Source: Glandiceps talaboti
Taxonomy: Eukaryota; Hemichordata; Enteropneusta; Spengelidae
Reading direction: 5' to 3'
Assembly (NCBI RefSeq): GCF_964340395.1
Contig: NC_135551.1
Coordinates: 14,777,003-14,841,002, forward strand
DNA length: 64,000 nucleotides
Shown here: positions 54,109-64,000 of the stretch, piece after piece
How the letters are laid out: the number at the start of each line of letters is the position of its first letter
Numbering within the stretch: the first letter of the stretch is position 1
The notes under the pieces: model-generated
What the model saw: the letters and a program-made list of their open reading frames with translations, nothing else
What the model was told of the DNA's origin: nothing
Database searches by the model: none
Made by a program: the position numbers and the translations under genes

Positions 54109-54835
54109 CTATGACAAAACATACACCATTGAAATATTTTTAAACGGCATTATACCACTGTGAGTGATTCCAGCACAAAAGAAATAAATAAAAAAAAGGA
54201 AAAAACAAGTTTTAGTCTACTGAACTAGAAGCTCTGAAGAACTATGACCTTATGTAGGTTCCAATATTGTGGAAAACAGCGACAGGCAAAGTAGAACTTG
54301 TTACAAACAGGGAAAGTAAACGAATGAATTAGCATAACTCTTGGCACAGTATGTCGGACATAGTACAGAGACATGTATTCCATTCAGTGTGCCCTCTTGG
54401 CCAATTTGACATGCCACTGATGCACACAATTTCAAGTGACGCACCAAAATTTGGTGTTCTCCTATCTCTTACTATGTGGTGACTCACAAGAAATGCCAGT
54501 TTTTTCTCATTTTGACTCACAACAACAAAATGTGGCTATCGTAGTGGACACATTGATTCCATTCGATTATTTGATAAAAAACATTTTAAGGCCTCTTTAT
54601 GTACTGCAAGTACATGTAGCTGACATTCACAAACAAATGTCAAGTTCTCCCTGCATTTCATGTACACGGTCATGAGGCCATAAAACTTTTTTATCAAACG
54701 ATGAAATGTAATTAATGAATGTGTTCTTCCAACACATGCTGTGCCAAGTGTTATTAAATCTAATTCATCTCTTTACTTTCCCTGGTTGTAACAAGTTGTG
54801 CTTGTCAATGCTTCCGTGTCACTGGTTATACTTAC

Positions 54836-56114
54836 CAAATGATTCTTGTTGTTGTAGAGTTGTTGACAAGAAAGATGTCTCATTCAGTGTTTCATTTCTG
54901 ATGTCATTGATACAAATATTATGGAATCCATGATTTGAGTCAAAACGAGGCTGAAGCTGTTTAGAAATCCTGGTTGCATTCTGAATAATTAGCTCAGACT
55001 CTGTTCTGTGATTGGTCAGTAGAGATATACTCCAGCCAATGGCATCGTAGGATCTGTAGAGATCTGTCAAGAAGTTCCCTGGTTGAATAGATGGCAGTTG
55101 GTTGATGTCGCCTAGAAAGACTACCTTACACAACTCGGAGTGTTTCATTAGTATATCCAGTACAGTACAGAATACTTGTACAGACACCATACTCGATTCA
55201 TCTACAATCAAGGCCTTTACTATGCTGTATTTCCAGTTTACAGGTTTACCATGGTCATCTTTCTCGGAGTTGTAGAAGCTATACATAACTTGATGCAGGG
55301 TAAATGCTGGCAGTCTGGCACGTCTCCCGAGCAACGATGCAGCTTTCCCCATCGGGGCTGTCAGGAGAATATGAGGATCTTCCAAGATTTTGGGTTCAGA
55401 GCTGTCTGCATCCTGGTAGTCAGCATCCGGTTCCTTCTTAGTATCCGTTTGATTTGGTTCAGAGTATCTGTCATCAGCACTGTCCCATGGTACATTAAAT
55501 AACTCATCATCATCACGACCACCTGACATCTCAGCAATCCCAGCATCTTCTTCATCTTCCTTCCCAGCCTTTACTCTATCTGACAAAGTCTTTAAAATTT
55601 CTATGGCTGCAGCTTCAAATACTCTACTGACAACATGTGTTTTGCCACAGCCTCCCTTACCAGACATGACAGTGATCGGATTTTCACACATCATTCTGCA
55701 GGCTTGTTGTTGCTCCCCGTCAGTCTGGAAATCCTTGTGCCCCGCCCAATCAAAATCAATGCTCCAAGACTCACGTTGTTGCAGTTCTGCCAAGCTATCC
55801 GCGATCATCTGCTCGTACTTCCAGTACCTCCTTAAGTACATTCTATTCCCATCTTTCAGAATCACATAATGCTTTTCCAGGAATTTGTATGCTTTGTTCC
55901 AGTCTTTGACAATATACCCTTGGAAGGAACGACTCCTTTTCATATAGTTCTCATACAGGTAGGTATGACCATAACTCCTACAGTCATTTTTCATGACATG
56001 GTATATGCATAGAGCGTCTCTAATATGATCTGGCATTTCAGCAAGTAAGTTACATTGTTTGAATGACTCTAACCAAGCCTCACAACCAATAATTTTTAAC
56101 TGCCATCTCAGGAT
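54836..56114 (-). CDS. HELB: HELB exon E2: ATPase core with Walker A and B (copy 1)
   Basis: 1279 bases, acceptor GTCATTATAG (exon from 56114, phase 0), donor CATTTG/GTAAGT (phase 1). It encodes ILRWQLKIIGCEAWLESF, then a helical N-terminal part, Walker A VMSGKGGCGKTHVV (motif I), an acidic insert of about 65 residues, LLTAPMGKAASLLGRRA (motif Ia), Walker B ALIVDESSM (motif II), VVFLGDINQLPSIQPG (motif III) and TNHRTES (motif IV). DNA helicase B is a 5'-to-3' SF1B helicase related to RecD, acting in replication stress and end resection control. With the other exons it yields about 1020 residues, against roughly 1100 for known HELB, so only the N-terminus lies outside. Confidence 0.95.
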
Positions 56115-56340
56115 CTATAATGACAAAATAACAATGTCAAAGTTTTTAATGTAAAATCCTGAGTGAAAAGTCTGCGTTTCATCAATGATGGTTAGAACAG
56201 ACTCCTACAGGTAAATGTGTACAGTTCATTAACAAACTTGCAGCAGTGATTTCGTTAATGGGTGGTAAGTAAATTCACTTTTCAATTTGATTAGCTACAG
56301 AATCCTTCTATGTGTATTTGGTGCCGCTGTTATTGTTAGT

Positions 56341-56712
56341 CTGAAATTGAAATGTATCTGTGGTTCTGATTACGCTCAATTTTAGAATAGGTGGGGTAAG
56401 TAATGTTTTTTTTATGTGCAAGTATCTAGTTCAGGTAGTTACATTTTCTGTTGTTTTCATATGGTCTCTGTGTTATTGGTTTCTTCCCATCTGATGTACA
56501 GCCATTACAGATTGGAAGAACAGTATTATATTGTCTTTTTAAGTTGATGTCAGTTTCTGAATCCACTATTTCTTGTGAAACTTAATAATTTTCATGAATT
56601 AATTTATTTTTTCTCGAATATTTAACAAATTGTTTAGGGTCGGCAGTGAAAAACTAGGTGACCGGTGTTTGGGTAACCGGAGCCAAACAAATTTTTTTTT
56701 TTGGCCCTACCT
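56341..56712 (+). mobile_element. Dispersed repeat R1, near-complete copy in a HELB intron
   Basis: Uninterrupted version of 625-2805: CATATGGTCTCTGTGTTATT, GATTGGAAGAACAGTATTATA, AAGTTGATGTCAGTTTC and an end with GGGTAACCGGAGCCAAAC plus TTTTTGGCCCTA. Confidence 0.6.
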
Positions 56713-56853
56713 TTATAATTATATTAACAACCTTGTGACCCATGAGTGACATGCCAAAGCAACCTTGTTTGTACTGTAATTACATTTAAAAAACATGTGT
56801 TTTGTGAAAGTAAATATTGTTATAATGAGATTCGAATATAAAAACTTTCTTAC

Positions 56854-57023
56854 TGGTGAGAATCCAAACACCCATGGTTCATCTGCTATAGCAGTTTCTA
56901 GTTTCTCCAATACTTCATCAGACTCTCTGATAAGAATTGCAGCAGCATGTTTTGGCAGTAGTTTTGGTAGATACCACATCAAATTGGGAAATTTCAGAGC
57001 TCGTACAGCAAATTTACCTTCAA
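56854..57023 (-). CDS. HELB: HELB exon E1 of this window (copy 1)
   Basis: 170 bases, enters in phase 1 (two bases complete the first codon) and leaves in phase 0. Acceptor TTTGTCTTTTACAG, donor TCACCA/GTAAGA. Encodes EGKFAVRALKFPNLMWYL and then LPKHAAAILIRESDEVLEKL, ending WVFGFSP, which joins ILRWQL of E2. N-terminal domain of HELB; earlier exons are not found between here and the duplicate copy. Confidence 0.85.
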
Positions 57024-57768
57024 CTGTAAAAGACAAACACACAACGAACAGAAGCAATGAAATACTAAAATTTATATAATCACTACATCAAGTCTACTAT
57101 TTTGTAAATGTTTAGATTTTACATTAAGTATTACAGTGTCTGGTAGATATTTCAGTGCTTGAAATGACTCTCACTGAAGTCTGAAAAAACATGGAATTCC
57201 AAAATTACTGTTTACTTTTTCCAATATTTCCAATTAAATTAAGATATACAAAACAAATAAATATTACACCTTTTAAATTGTTTAAAACATATATTTGTAA
57301 TTTATAGCTGTTATCAAATATTATGGGTTATTAATATGCAATTACGGCAACATTTCATTTTATAAATGAGAGCTGAGAGTAAAACAATTAAAACCTCATC
57401 CATGCACATAATGAGATGTCACTAAACTTTAATAGTCCTGACTTTATTTGATCAACTGATGACATTTCCCGTACAATATTCCATGTACTGTATCTAAACT
57501 ACCAAAACAACTATTCAATTTGATATGACGAACATTTTCAGGGATGTAATCATCCATTTCATCAGTTTCACGTCTTCCAGAAAAAAAGCCCGGGACTTAC
57601 AGGAGCTTTCCAGAAGTGACAACATTCCATGATTCAGTATTCTCCCAAGGAGGAATAGCAAGAGTTGTGGATCATTTGCATAAGAATTTACATGTCAATA
57701 ACAATGTAATTTGCATAATGATTTGTATAATAATTAGCATATAATATGCTTGTCTTCAACATTGAAAC
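57024..57768. other. HELB intron, no other feature
   Basis: AT-rich; no exon recognised. Confidence 0.5.
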
Positions 57769-57968
57769 CAATCTGATTAAAATCTGATGTGGGGAAAGCG
57801 TCTGAATGCTTTATTTACCTCTATTTCCATCGTTTTGTGACGTTTGTTTTCATACCGAGTGATCGCTGCCGTGATCACTCGGCATGAAAATAAACGTGAC
57901 CAAACGATGGGAATAGAGGTAAATAAAGCATTTCGACGCTTTCACGACATTAGATTTTAATCAGATTG
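57769..57968. mobile_element. Foldback MITE, copy 2 (200 bp)
   Basis: Same family as 42139-42333: starts CAATCTGATTAAAATCTGATG, ends with the complement, arms about 90 bp. CATTGAAAC flanks both sides (57760-57768 and 57969-57977), again 9 bp. Confidence 0.92.
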
Positions 57969-58391
57969 CATTGAAACATGGACGTTGGGATGTCATTTCT
58001 CTTTTTGTGAAAGTGTTATGTTCAATGCCATTCAAAGATTACTAAAAGTTAACTAAACAAATGAAAGTGCACTTTTGGAGCACAACAGAAACTTGCCAAG
58101 TCTGGATGGCAAGCAGGGTGTTTGTACCATTGCTTTCTCTACAGTGGGGAGAACACTTTGGATTGAACCACTGTGATATTTACAGAAAACAGAGCAACAA
58201 TAAGCCAGGAATGTATCGTACCTGGTAAGTATGAATGATTCTAACCCAGGAATGTATCTTACCTGTTAAGAATGAATGGTTCTAGCCCAGGAATGTACCT
58301 TACCTGGTAAGAATGAATGATTCTAACCCAGGAATGTATCTTACATGTACCTGGTAAGTACGAATGGTTCTAAGCCAGGAATGTATCTTAC

Positions 58392-58538
58392 CTGGTAAGT
58401 ATGAATGGTTCTAGCCCAGGAATGTCTTGCCTTACATTTCTTTCTAACCTCTCTGAAATCAACACGTAGTGTTCTATCTTCATCTTGTAAGGTGACTTCT
58501 ATTGTCTTTCTGTTCTTTTCATCAATCTTCTCAATGTA
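58392..58538 (-). CDS. HELB: HELB exon E5, duplicate
   Basis: Same 147 bases as 51753-51899 with the same splice sites. Followed downstream by about five minisatellite units and then by unrelated intron of copy 1, so a transcript from here would meet copy-1 E1 in a mismatched phase (0 into 1). Confidence 0.8.
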
Positions 58539-58798
58539 CTGTTGATGAATAGAAGGAACATTTCATAGCATGTGAACTGAGTTGTATCATCACCTGTGCA
58601 TGGTAGGCCATAAACTAGACTGTAAGATGAGTTGACAATGTGTTCTTTCAGCGCTATCAGATTTTGTGCACGCTACAGTCTAACTAAAAACTTACACTTA
58701 AAACACATTTAGAGTGTTATATTTCACTAATCAAGTTGTAATCATGTAGTAATGGGATAAATGTGGACATTCCATTCAACATACAATCAATATTTCAT

Positions 58799-59040
<242 letters not shown>

Positions 59041-59630
59041 TTTTTAAACTAGGATAAATAATTATACATTCAACAATTTTGTCTGTTTTAATCTGAATTT
59101 ATTTTTAGTACATTTTGAATGATTTTATCTGTATTTTGTAGCTATCGACAGTCTGCTTTTGTTTTGAAAAAAAAAATACAAAAAATACTTTGTTTACTCT
59201 ATCTAATTCTACAGCTTACATGTAAGTTAGGCCACTCCCACTGTGACATTTTAATGTTTGGTATCATTATGTACAAAATGTACAACATGGGATGATATAC
59301 TGTAACAGAATCTCATAATGAATGAGTTCCAGTGTGGTGTATTGTGGATTTATACAAAGTGTTTGAGATGTTTTGGGCAGTTGCACTTTCAGGAGCAAAG
59401 TGTAGAAAACACTCCAAGCACCACAATTACATTGGCTGTGCTCATTTGGGGCTAATAATAGTAGCTAATGGCCAATGTTTTAATTACAGGCTTCTTTACA
59501 GCCCCATCCCAAATGTACCCTATGTACTCTGGCTTGCGAGAATACTACTTGCTTGATCAATGTAAACTTGTTTTTGTTTGACAGACTGGATCTGGTCAAC
59601 CATTTTGTATATCGTACTTGATAAACTTAC

Positions 59631-59820
59631 CTCCATGATAAAGAATATTTCTCCATTACACAGCCTAACAGTTTTCTTTGTGGCAAGATTACAGACATTA
59701 GCATTTTGTGTCATGCATATTTTATCACCTTTCCTGAAATCCAGCTTGTTTTTATGATTTCTAGTGGGATGACTTGAGTAGTGTTTACAACATAATTCAT
59801 TAATTCTCTCACAGTCTATT
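59631..59820 (-). CDS. HELB: HELB exon E4, duplicate with damaged acceptor
   Basis: Coding bases match 52955-53144. The bases before it on the - strand now read GGAAAAAGAGATAGGAG instead of a pyrimidine tract with TACAG, because of the 553-bp deletion. AG is retained but the acceptor is purine-rich and probably weak or dead. Confidence 0.75.
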
Positions 59821-60155
59821 CTCCTATCTCTTTTTCCAAATCTTAGCAAAAATAGTACAGAAATTGGACAGTGGTGACATTAGATGACAGTCTATCAACT
59901 TACTGCAGTTATTCCTATCATGATGGTTGGCAGTGTTTAATGTGAAGAATTTCGACACCATGGTAACGAAAGGAGAAATCTGGTCAAATTTACAAAGATA
60001 TCCATACATTGTACCATAATTCTACTGGAGAACTCTGACAATACCTGGGGTACTCAGGTAGATTTTTTCTACATACCTCAGGTGGATTTTTGCTAGTACT
60101 TACTTATTTTACAACTATACTTGCTAATATAATTGTGTAAAATTTAGATATTTAC

Positions 60156-60243
60156 CTTCTGAATGCCACAAACTGTGATTTCCTGTGATCCTGGATTCTT
60201 GGTTCTTTGCTACTGAGTAAATTTCTTATAGCACCATCAATTT
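60156..60243 (-). CDS. HELB: HELB exon E3, duplicate
   Basis: Matches 54021-54108 with the same acceptor and donor. Confidence 0.82.
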
Positions 60244-60970
60244 CTATGACAAAACATACACCATTGAAATATTTTTAAACGGCATTATACCACTGTGAGT
60301 GATTCCAGCACAAAAGAAATAAATAAAAAAAAGGAAAAAACAAGTTTTAGTCTACTGAACTAGAAGCTCTGAAGAACTATGACCTTATGTAGGTTCCAAT
60401 ATTGTGGAAAACAGCGACAGGCAAAGTAGAACTTGTTACAAACAGGGAAAGTAAACGAATGAATTAGCATAACTCTTGGCACAGTATGTCGGACATAGTA
60501 CAGAGACATGTATTCCATTCAGTGTGCCCTCTTGGCCAATTTGACATGCCACTGATGCACACAATTTCAAGTGACGCACCAAAATTTGGTGTTCTCCTAT
60601 CTCTTACTATGTGGTGACTCACAAGAAATGCCAGTTTTTTCTCATTTTGACTCACAACAACAAAATGTGGCTATCGTAGTGGACACATTGATTCCATTCG
60701 ATTATTTGATAAAAAACATTTTAAGGCCTCTTTATGTACTGCAAGTACATGTAGCTGACATTCACAAACAAATGTCAAGTTCTCCCTGCATTTCATGTAC
60801 ACGGTCATGAGGCCATAAAACTTTTTTATCAAACGATGAAATGTAATTAATGAATGTGTTCTTCCAACACATGCTGTGCCAAGTGTTATTAAATCTAATT
60901 CATCTCTTTACTTTCCCTGGTTGTAACAAGTTGTGCTTGTCAATGCTTCCGTGTCACTGGTTATACTTAC

Positions 60971-62249
60971 CAAATGATTCTTGTTGTTGTAGAGTTGTTG
61001 ACAAGAAAGATGTCTCATTCAGTGTTTCATTTCTGATGTCATTGATACAAATATTATGGAATCCATGATTTGAGTCAAAACGAGGCTGAAGCTGTTTAGA
61101 AATCCTGGTTGCATTCTGAATAATTAGCTCAGACTCTGTTCTGTGATTGGTCAGTAGAGATATACTCCAGCCAATGGCATCGTAGGATCTGTAGAGATCT
61201 GTCAAGAAGTTCCCTGGTTGAATAGATGGCAGTTGGTTGATGTCGCCTAGAAAGACTACCTTACACAACTCGGAGTGTTTCATTAGTATATCCAGTACAG
61301 TACAGAATACTTGTACAGACACCATACTCGATTCATCTACAATCAAGGCCTTTACTATGCTGTATTTCCAGTTTACAGGTTTACCATGGTCATCTTTCTC
61401 GGAGTTGTAGAAGCTATACATAACTTGATGCAGGGTAAATGCTGGCAGTCTGGCACGTCTCCCGAGCAACGATGCAGCTTTCCCCATCGGGGCTGTCAGG
61501 AGAATATGAGGATCTTCCAAGATTTTGGGTTCAGAGCTGTCTGCATCCTGGTAGTCAGCATCCGGTTCCTTCTTAGTATCCGTTTGATTTGGTTCAGAGT
61601 ATCTGTCATCAGCACTGTCCCATGGTACATTAAATAACTCATCATCATCACGACCACCTGACATCTCAGCAATCCCAGCATCTTCTTCATCTTCCTTCCC
61701 AGCCTTTACTCTATCTGACAAAGTCTTTAAAATTTCTATGGCTGCAGCTTCAAATACTCTACTGACAACATGTGTTTTGCCACAGCCTCCCTTACCAGAC
61801 ATGACAGTGATCGGATTTTCACACATCATTCTGCAGGCTTGTTGTTGCTCCCCGTCAGTCTGGAAATCCTTGTGCCCCGCCCAATCAAAATCAATGCTCC
61901 AAGACTCACGTTGTTGCAGTTCTGCCAAGCTATCCGCGATCATCTGCTCGTACTTCCAGTACCTCCTTAAGTACATTCTATTCCCATCTTTCAGAATCAC
62001 ATAATGCTTTTCCAGGAATTTGTATGCTTTGTTCCAGTCTTTGACAATATACCCTTGGAAGGAACGACTCCTTTTCATATAGTTCTCATACAGGTAGGTA
62101 TGACCATAACTCCTACAGTCATTTTTCATGACATGGTATATGCATAGAGCGTCTCTAATATGATCTGGCATTTCAGCAAGTAAGTTACATTGTTTGAATG
62201 ACTCTAACCAAGCCTCACAACCAATAATTTTTAACTGCCATCTCAGGAT
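60971..62249 (-). CDS. HELB: HELB exon E2, duplicate (Walker A and B)
   Basis: Matches 54836-56114. The long frame over it (405 codons from an internal Met) is identical to copy 1, including GKGGCGKT, IVDESSM and LGDINQLPSI. Intact as an exon; whether it is used depends on what lies upstream of the window. Confidence 0.9.
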
Positions 62250-62475
62250 CTATAATGACAAAATAACAATGTCAAAGTTTTTAATGTAAAATCCTGAGTG
62301 AAAAGTCTGCGTTTCATCAATGATGGTTAGAACAGACTCCTACAGGTAAATGTGTACAGTTCATTAACAAACTTGCAGCAGTGATTTCGTTAATGGGTGG
62401 TAAGTAAATTCACTTTTCAATTTGATTAGCTACAGAATCCTTCTATGTGTATTTGGTGCCGCTGTTATTGTTAGT

Positions 62476-62847
62476 CTGAAATTGAAATGTATCTGTGGTT
62501 CTGATTACGCTCAATTTTAGAATAGGTGGGGTAAGTAATGTTTTTTTTATGTGCAAGTATCTAGTTCAGGTAGTTACATTTTCTGTTGTTTTCATATGGT
62601 CTCTGTGTTATTGGTTTCTTCCCATCTGATGTACAGCCATTACAGATTGGAAGAACAGTATTATATTGTCTTTTTAAGTTGATGTCAGTTTCTGAATCCA
62701 CTATTTCTTGTGAAACTTAATAATTTTCATGAATTAATTTATTTTTTCTCGAATATTTAACAAATTGTTTAGGGTCGGCAGTGAAAAACTAGGTGACCGG
62801 TGTTTGGGTAACCGGAGCCAAACAAATTTTTTTTTTTGGCCCTACCT
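62476..62847 (+). mobile_element. Dispersed repeat R1, duplicated copy
   Basis: Same as 56341-56712, carried along by the 6.6-kb duplication. Confidence 0.6.
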
Positions 62848-62988
62848 TTATAATTATATTAACAACCTTGTGACCCATGAGTGACATGCCAAAGCAACCT
62901 TGTTTGTACTGTAATTACATTTAAAAAACATGTGTTTTGTGAAAGTAAATATTGTTATAATGAGATTCGAATATAAAAACTTTCTTAC

Positions 62989-63158
62989 TGGTGAGAATCC
63001 AAACACCCATGGTTCATCTGCTATAGCAGTTTCTAGTTTCTCCAATACTTCATCAGACTCTCTGATAAGAATTGCAGCAGCATGTTTTGGCAGTAGTTTT
63101 GGTAGATACCACATCAAATTGGGAAATTTCAGAGCTCGTACAGCAAATTTACCTTCAA
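62989..63158 (-). CDS. HELB: HELB exon E1, duplicate
   Basis: Matches 56854-57023 with the same acceptor and donor; enters in phase 1. Confidence 0.82.
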
Positions 63159-63903
63159 CTGTAAAAGACAAACACACAACGAACAGAAGCAATGAAATAC
63201 TAAAATTTATATAATCACTACATCAAGTCTACTATTTTGTAAATGTTTAGATTTTACATTAAGTATTACAGTGTCTGGTAGATATTTCAGTGCTTGAAAT
63301 GACTCTCACTGAAGTCTGAAAAAACATGGAATTCCAAAATTACTGTTTACTTTTTCCAATATTTCCAATTAAATTAAGATATACAAAACAAATAAATATT
63401 ACACCTTTTAAATTGTTTAAAACATATATTTGTAATTTATAGCTGTTATCAAATATTATGGGTTATTAATATGCAATTACGGCAACATTTCATTTTATAA
63501 ATGAGAGCTGAGAGTAAAACAATTAAAACCTCATCCATGCACATAATGAGATGTCACTAAACTTTAATAGTCCTGACTTTATTTGATCAACTGATGACAT
63601 TTCCCGTACAATATTCCATGTACTGTATCTAAACTACCAAAACAACTATTCAATTTGATATGACGAACATTTTCAGGGATGTAATCATCCATTTCATCAG
63701 TTTCACGTCTTCCAGAAAAAAAGCCCGGGACTTACAGGAGCTTTCCAGAAGTGACAACATTCCATGATTCAGTATTCTCCCAAGGAGGAATAGCAAGAGT
63801 TGTGGATCATTTGCATAAGAATTTACATGTCAATAACAATGTAATTTGCATAATGATTTGTATAATAATTAGCATATAATATGCTTGTCTTCAACATTGA
63901 AAC

Positions 63904-64000
63904 CAATCTGATTAAAATCTGATGTGGGGAAAGCGTCTGAATGCTTTATTTACCTCTATTTCCATCGTTTTGTGACGTTTGTTTTCATACCGAGTGATCG
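63904..64000. mobile_element. Foldback MITE, duplicated copy, cut by the window edge
   Basis: First 97 bases of the element at 57769, preceded by the same CATTGAAAC. Confidence 0.85.

Larger units (their letters stand above)
51562..58200. repeat. 6.6-kb tandem duplication, copy 1
   Basis: Matches 58201 onward almost base for base: offset 6639 to the GA tract, 6676 to 53144, then 6135 from 53698. It holds HELB exons E1 to E5 (gene order), R1 and a MITE. Differences seen are GA-tract length and a 553-bp block absent from copy 2. Confidence 0.95.

Noticed and set aside
54329-54933. Frames between E3 and E2 of HELB on both strands, repeated at 60464-61068
   Set aside because: No phase-compatible splice sites and no homology; they repeat only because of the tandem duplication.

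Overview
The window is animal nuclear DNA. It is AT-rich and intron-bearing, full of microsatellites, tRNA-derived SINEs, LINE tails, foldback MITEs and a chromodomain Ty3/gypsy element. It carries a spliced DNA helicase B gene and a cluster of immunoglobulin-superfamily receptors. The mix suggests a marine invertebrate, possibly a non-vertebrate deuterostome such as a hemichordate or cephalochordate, or a lophotrochozoan. I cannot name the species from sequence alone.

Layout. 1-7.9 kb is mostly non-coding, with dispersed repeats and degenerate segmental copies. 7.9-13.5 kb (+ strand) holds a small spliced gene: TATA box, 5'UTR exon, signal-peptide exon and a terminal exon rich in Cys, giving an 82-residue secreted peptide of unknown function. 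14-17.7 kb is repeats, including a foldback element built of GGACAACTGCCCCC subrepeats. 17.8-46 kb (- strand) is a cluster of four single-exon Ig receptors, called A to D here. 46-48.7 kb is repeats with a second SINE. 48.7-57.0 kb (- strand) is the 3' part of HELB in six exons. 58.2-64 kb is a near-identical second copy of five of those exons, running off the window.

The receptor cluster is the most interesting content. All four genes encode signal peptide, V-like Ig, two C2/I-like Ig domains, stalk, one transmembrane helix and a tyrosine-bearing tail, in one uninterrupted reading frame. C and D have long tails (about 320 residues) with two ITIM-consensus sites and a C-terminal ITSM-like TEYAEI/TEYAEV. 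A and B have short tails with paired YxxL motifs, spaced as an ITAM in A. Similar ectodomains with opposite tail types look like a paired activating/inhibitory receptor system. The cluster shows birth and death: A has a C-like ectodomain on a B-like stalk, tail and 3'UTR, and is broken by an inserted TAA codon. Scrambled Ig relics lie near 28 kb in the other orientation. The C and D blocks are duplicates later split by a Ty3 insertion (C side) and a MITE (D side). A conserved upstream cassette (TACCCGTATTGAGG, about 95-110 nt before each start) marks all four genes.

In HELB, a 41-bp minisatellite of about 21 units has grown from the exon/intron boundary that encodes helicase motif V, so each unit carries a 5' splice-site consensus. 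A 6.6-kb tandem duplication (or a false duplication from unmerged haplotypes) begins inside that array. The upstream copy has a 553-bp deletion with a 12-nt templated filler that removes the polypyrimidine tract of one exon.
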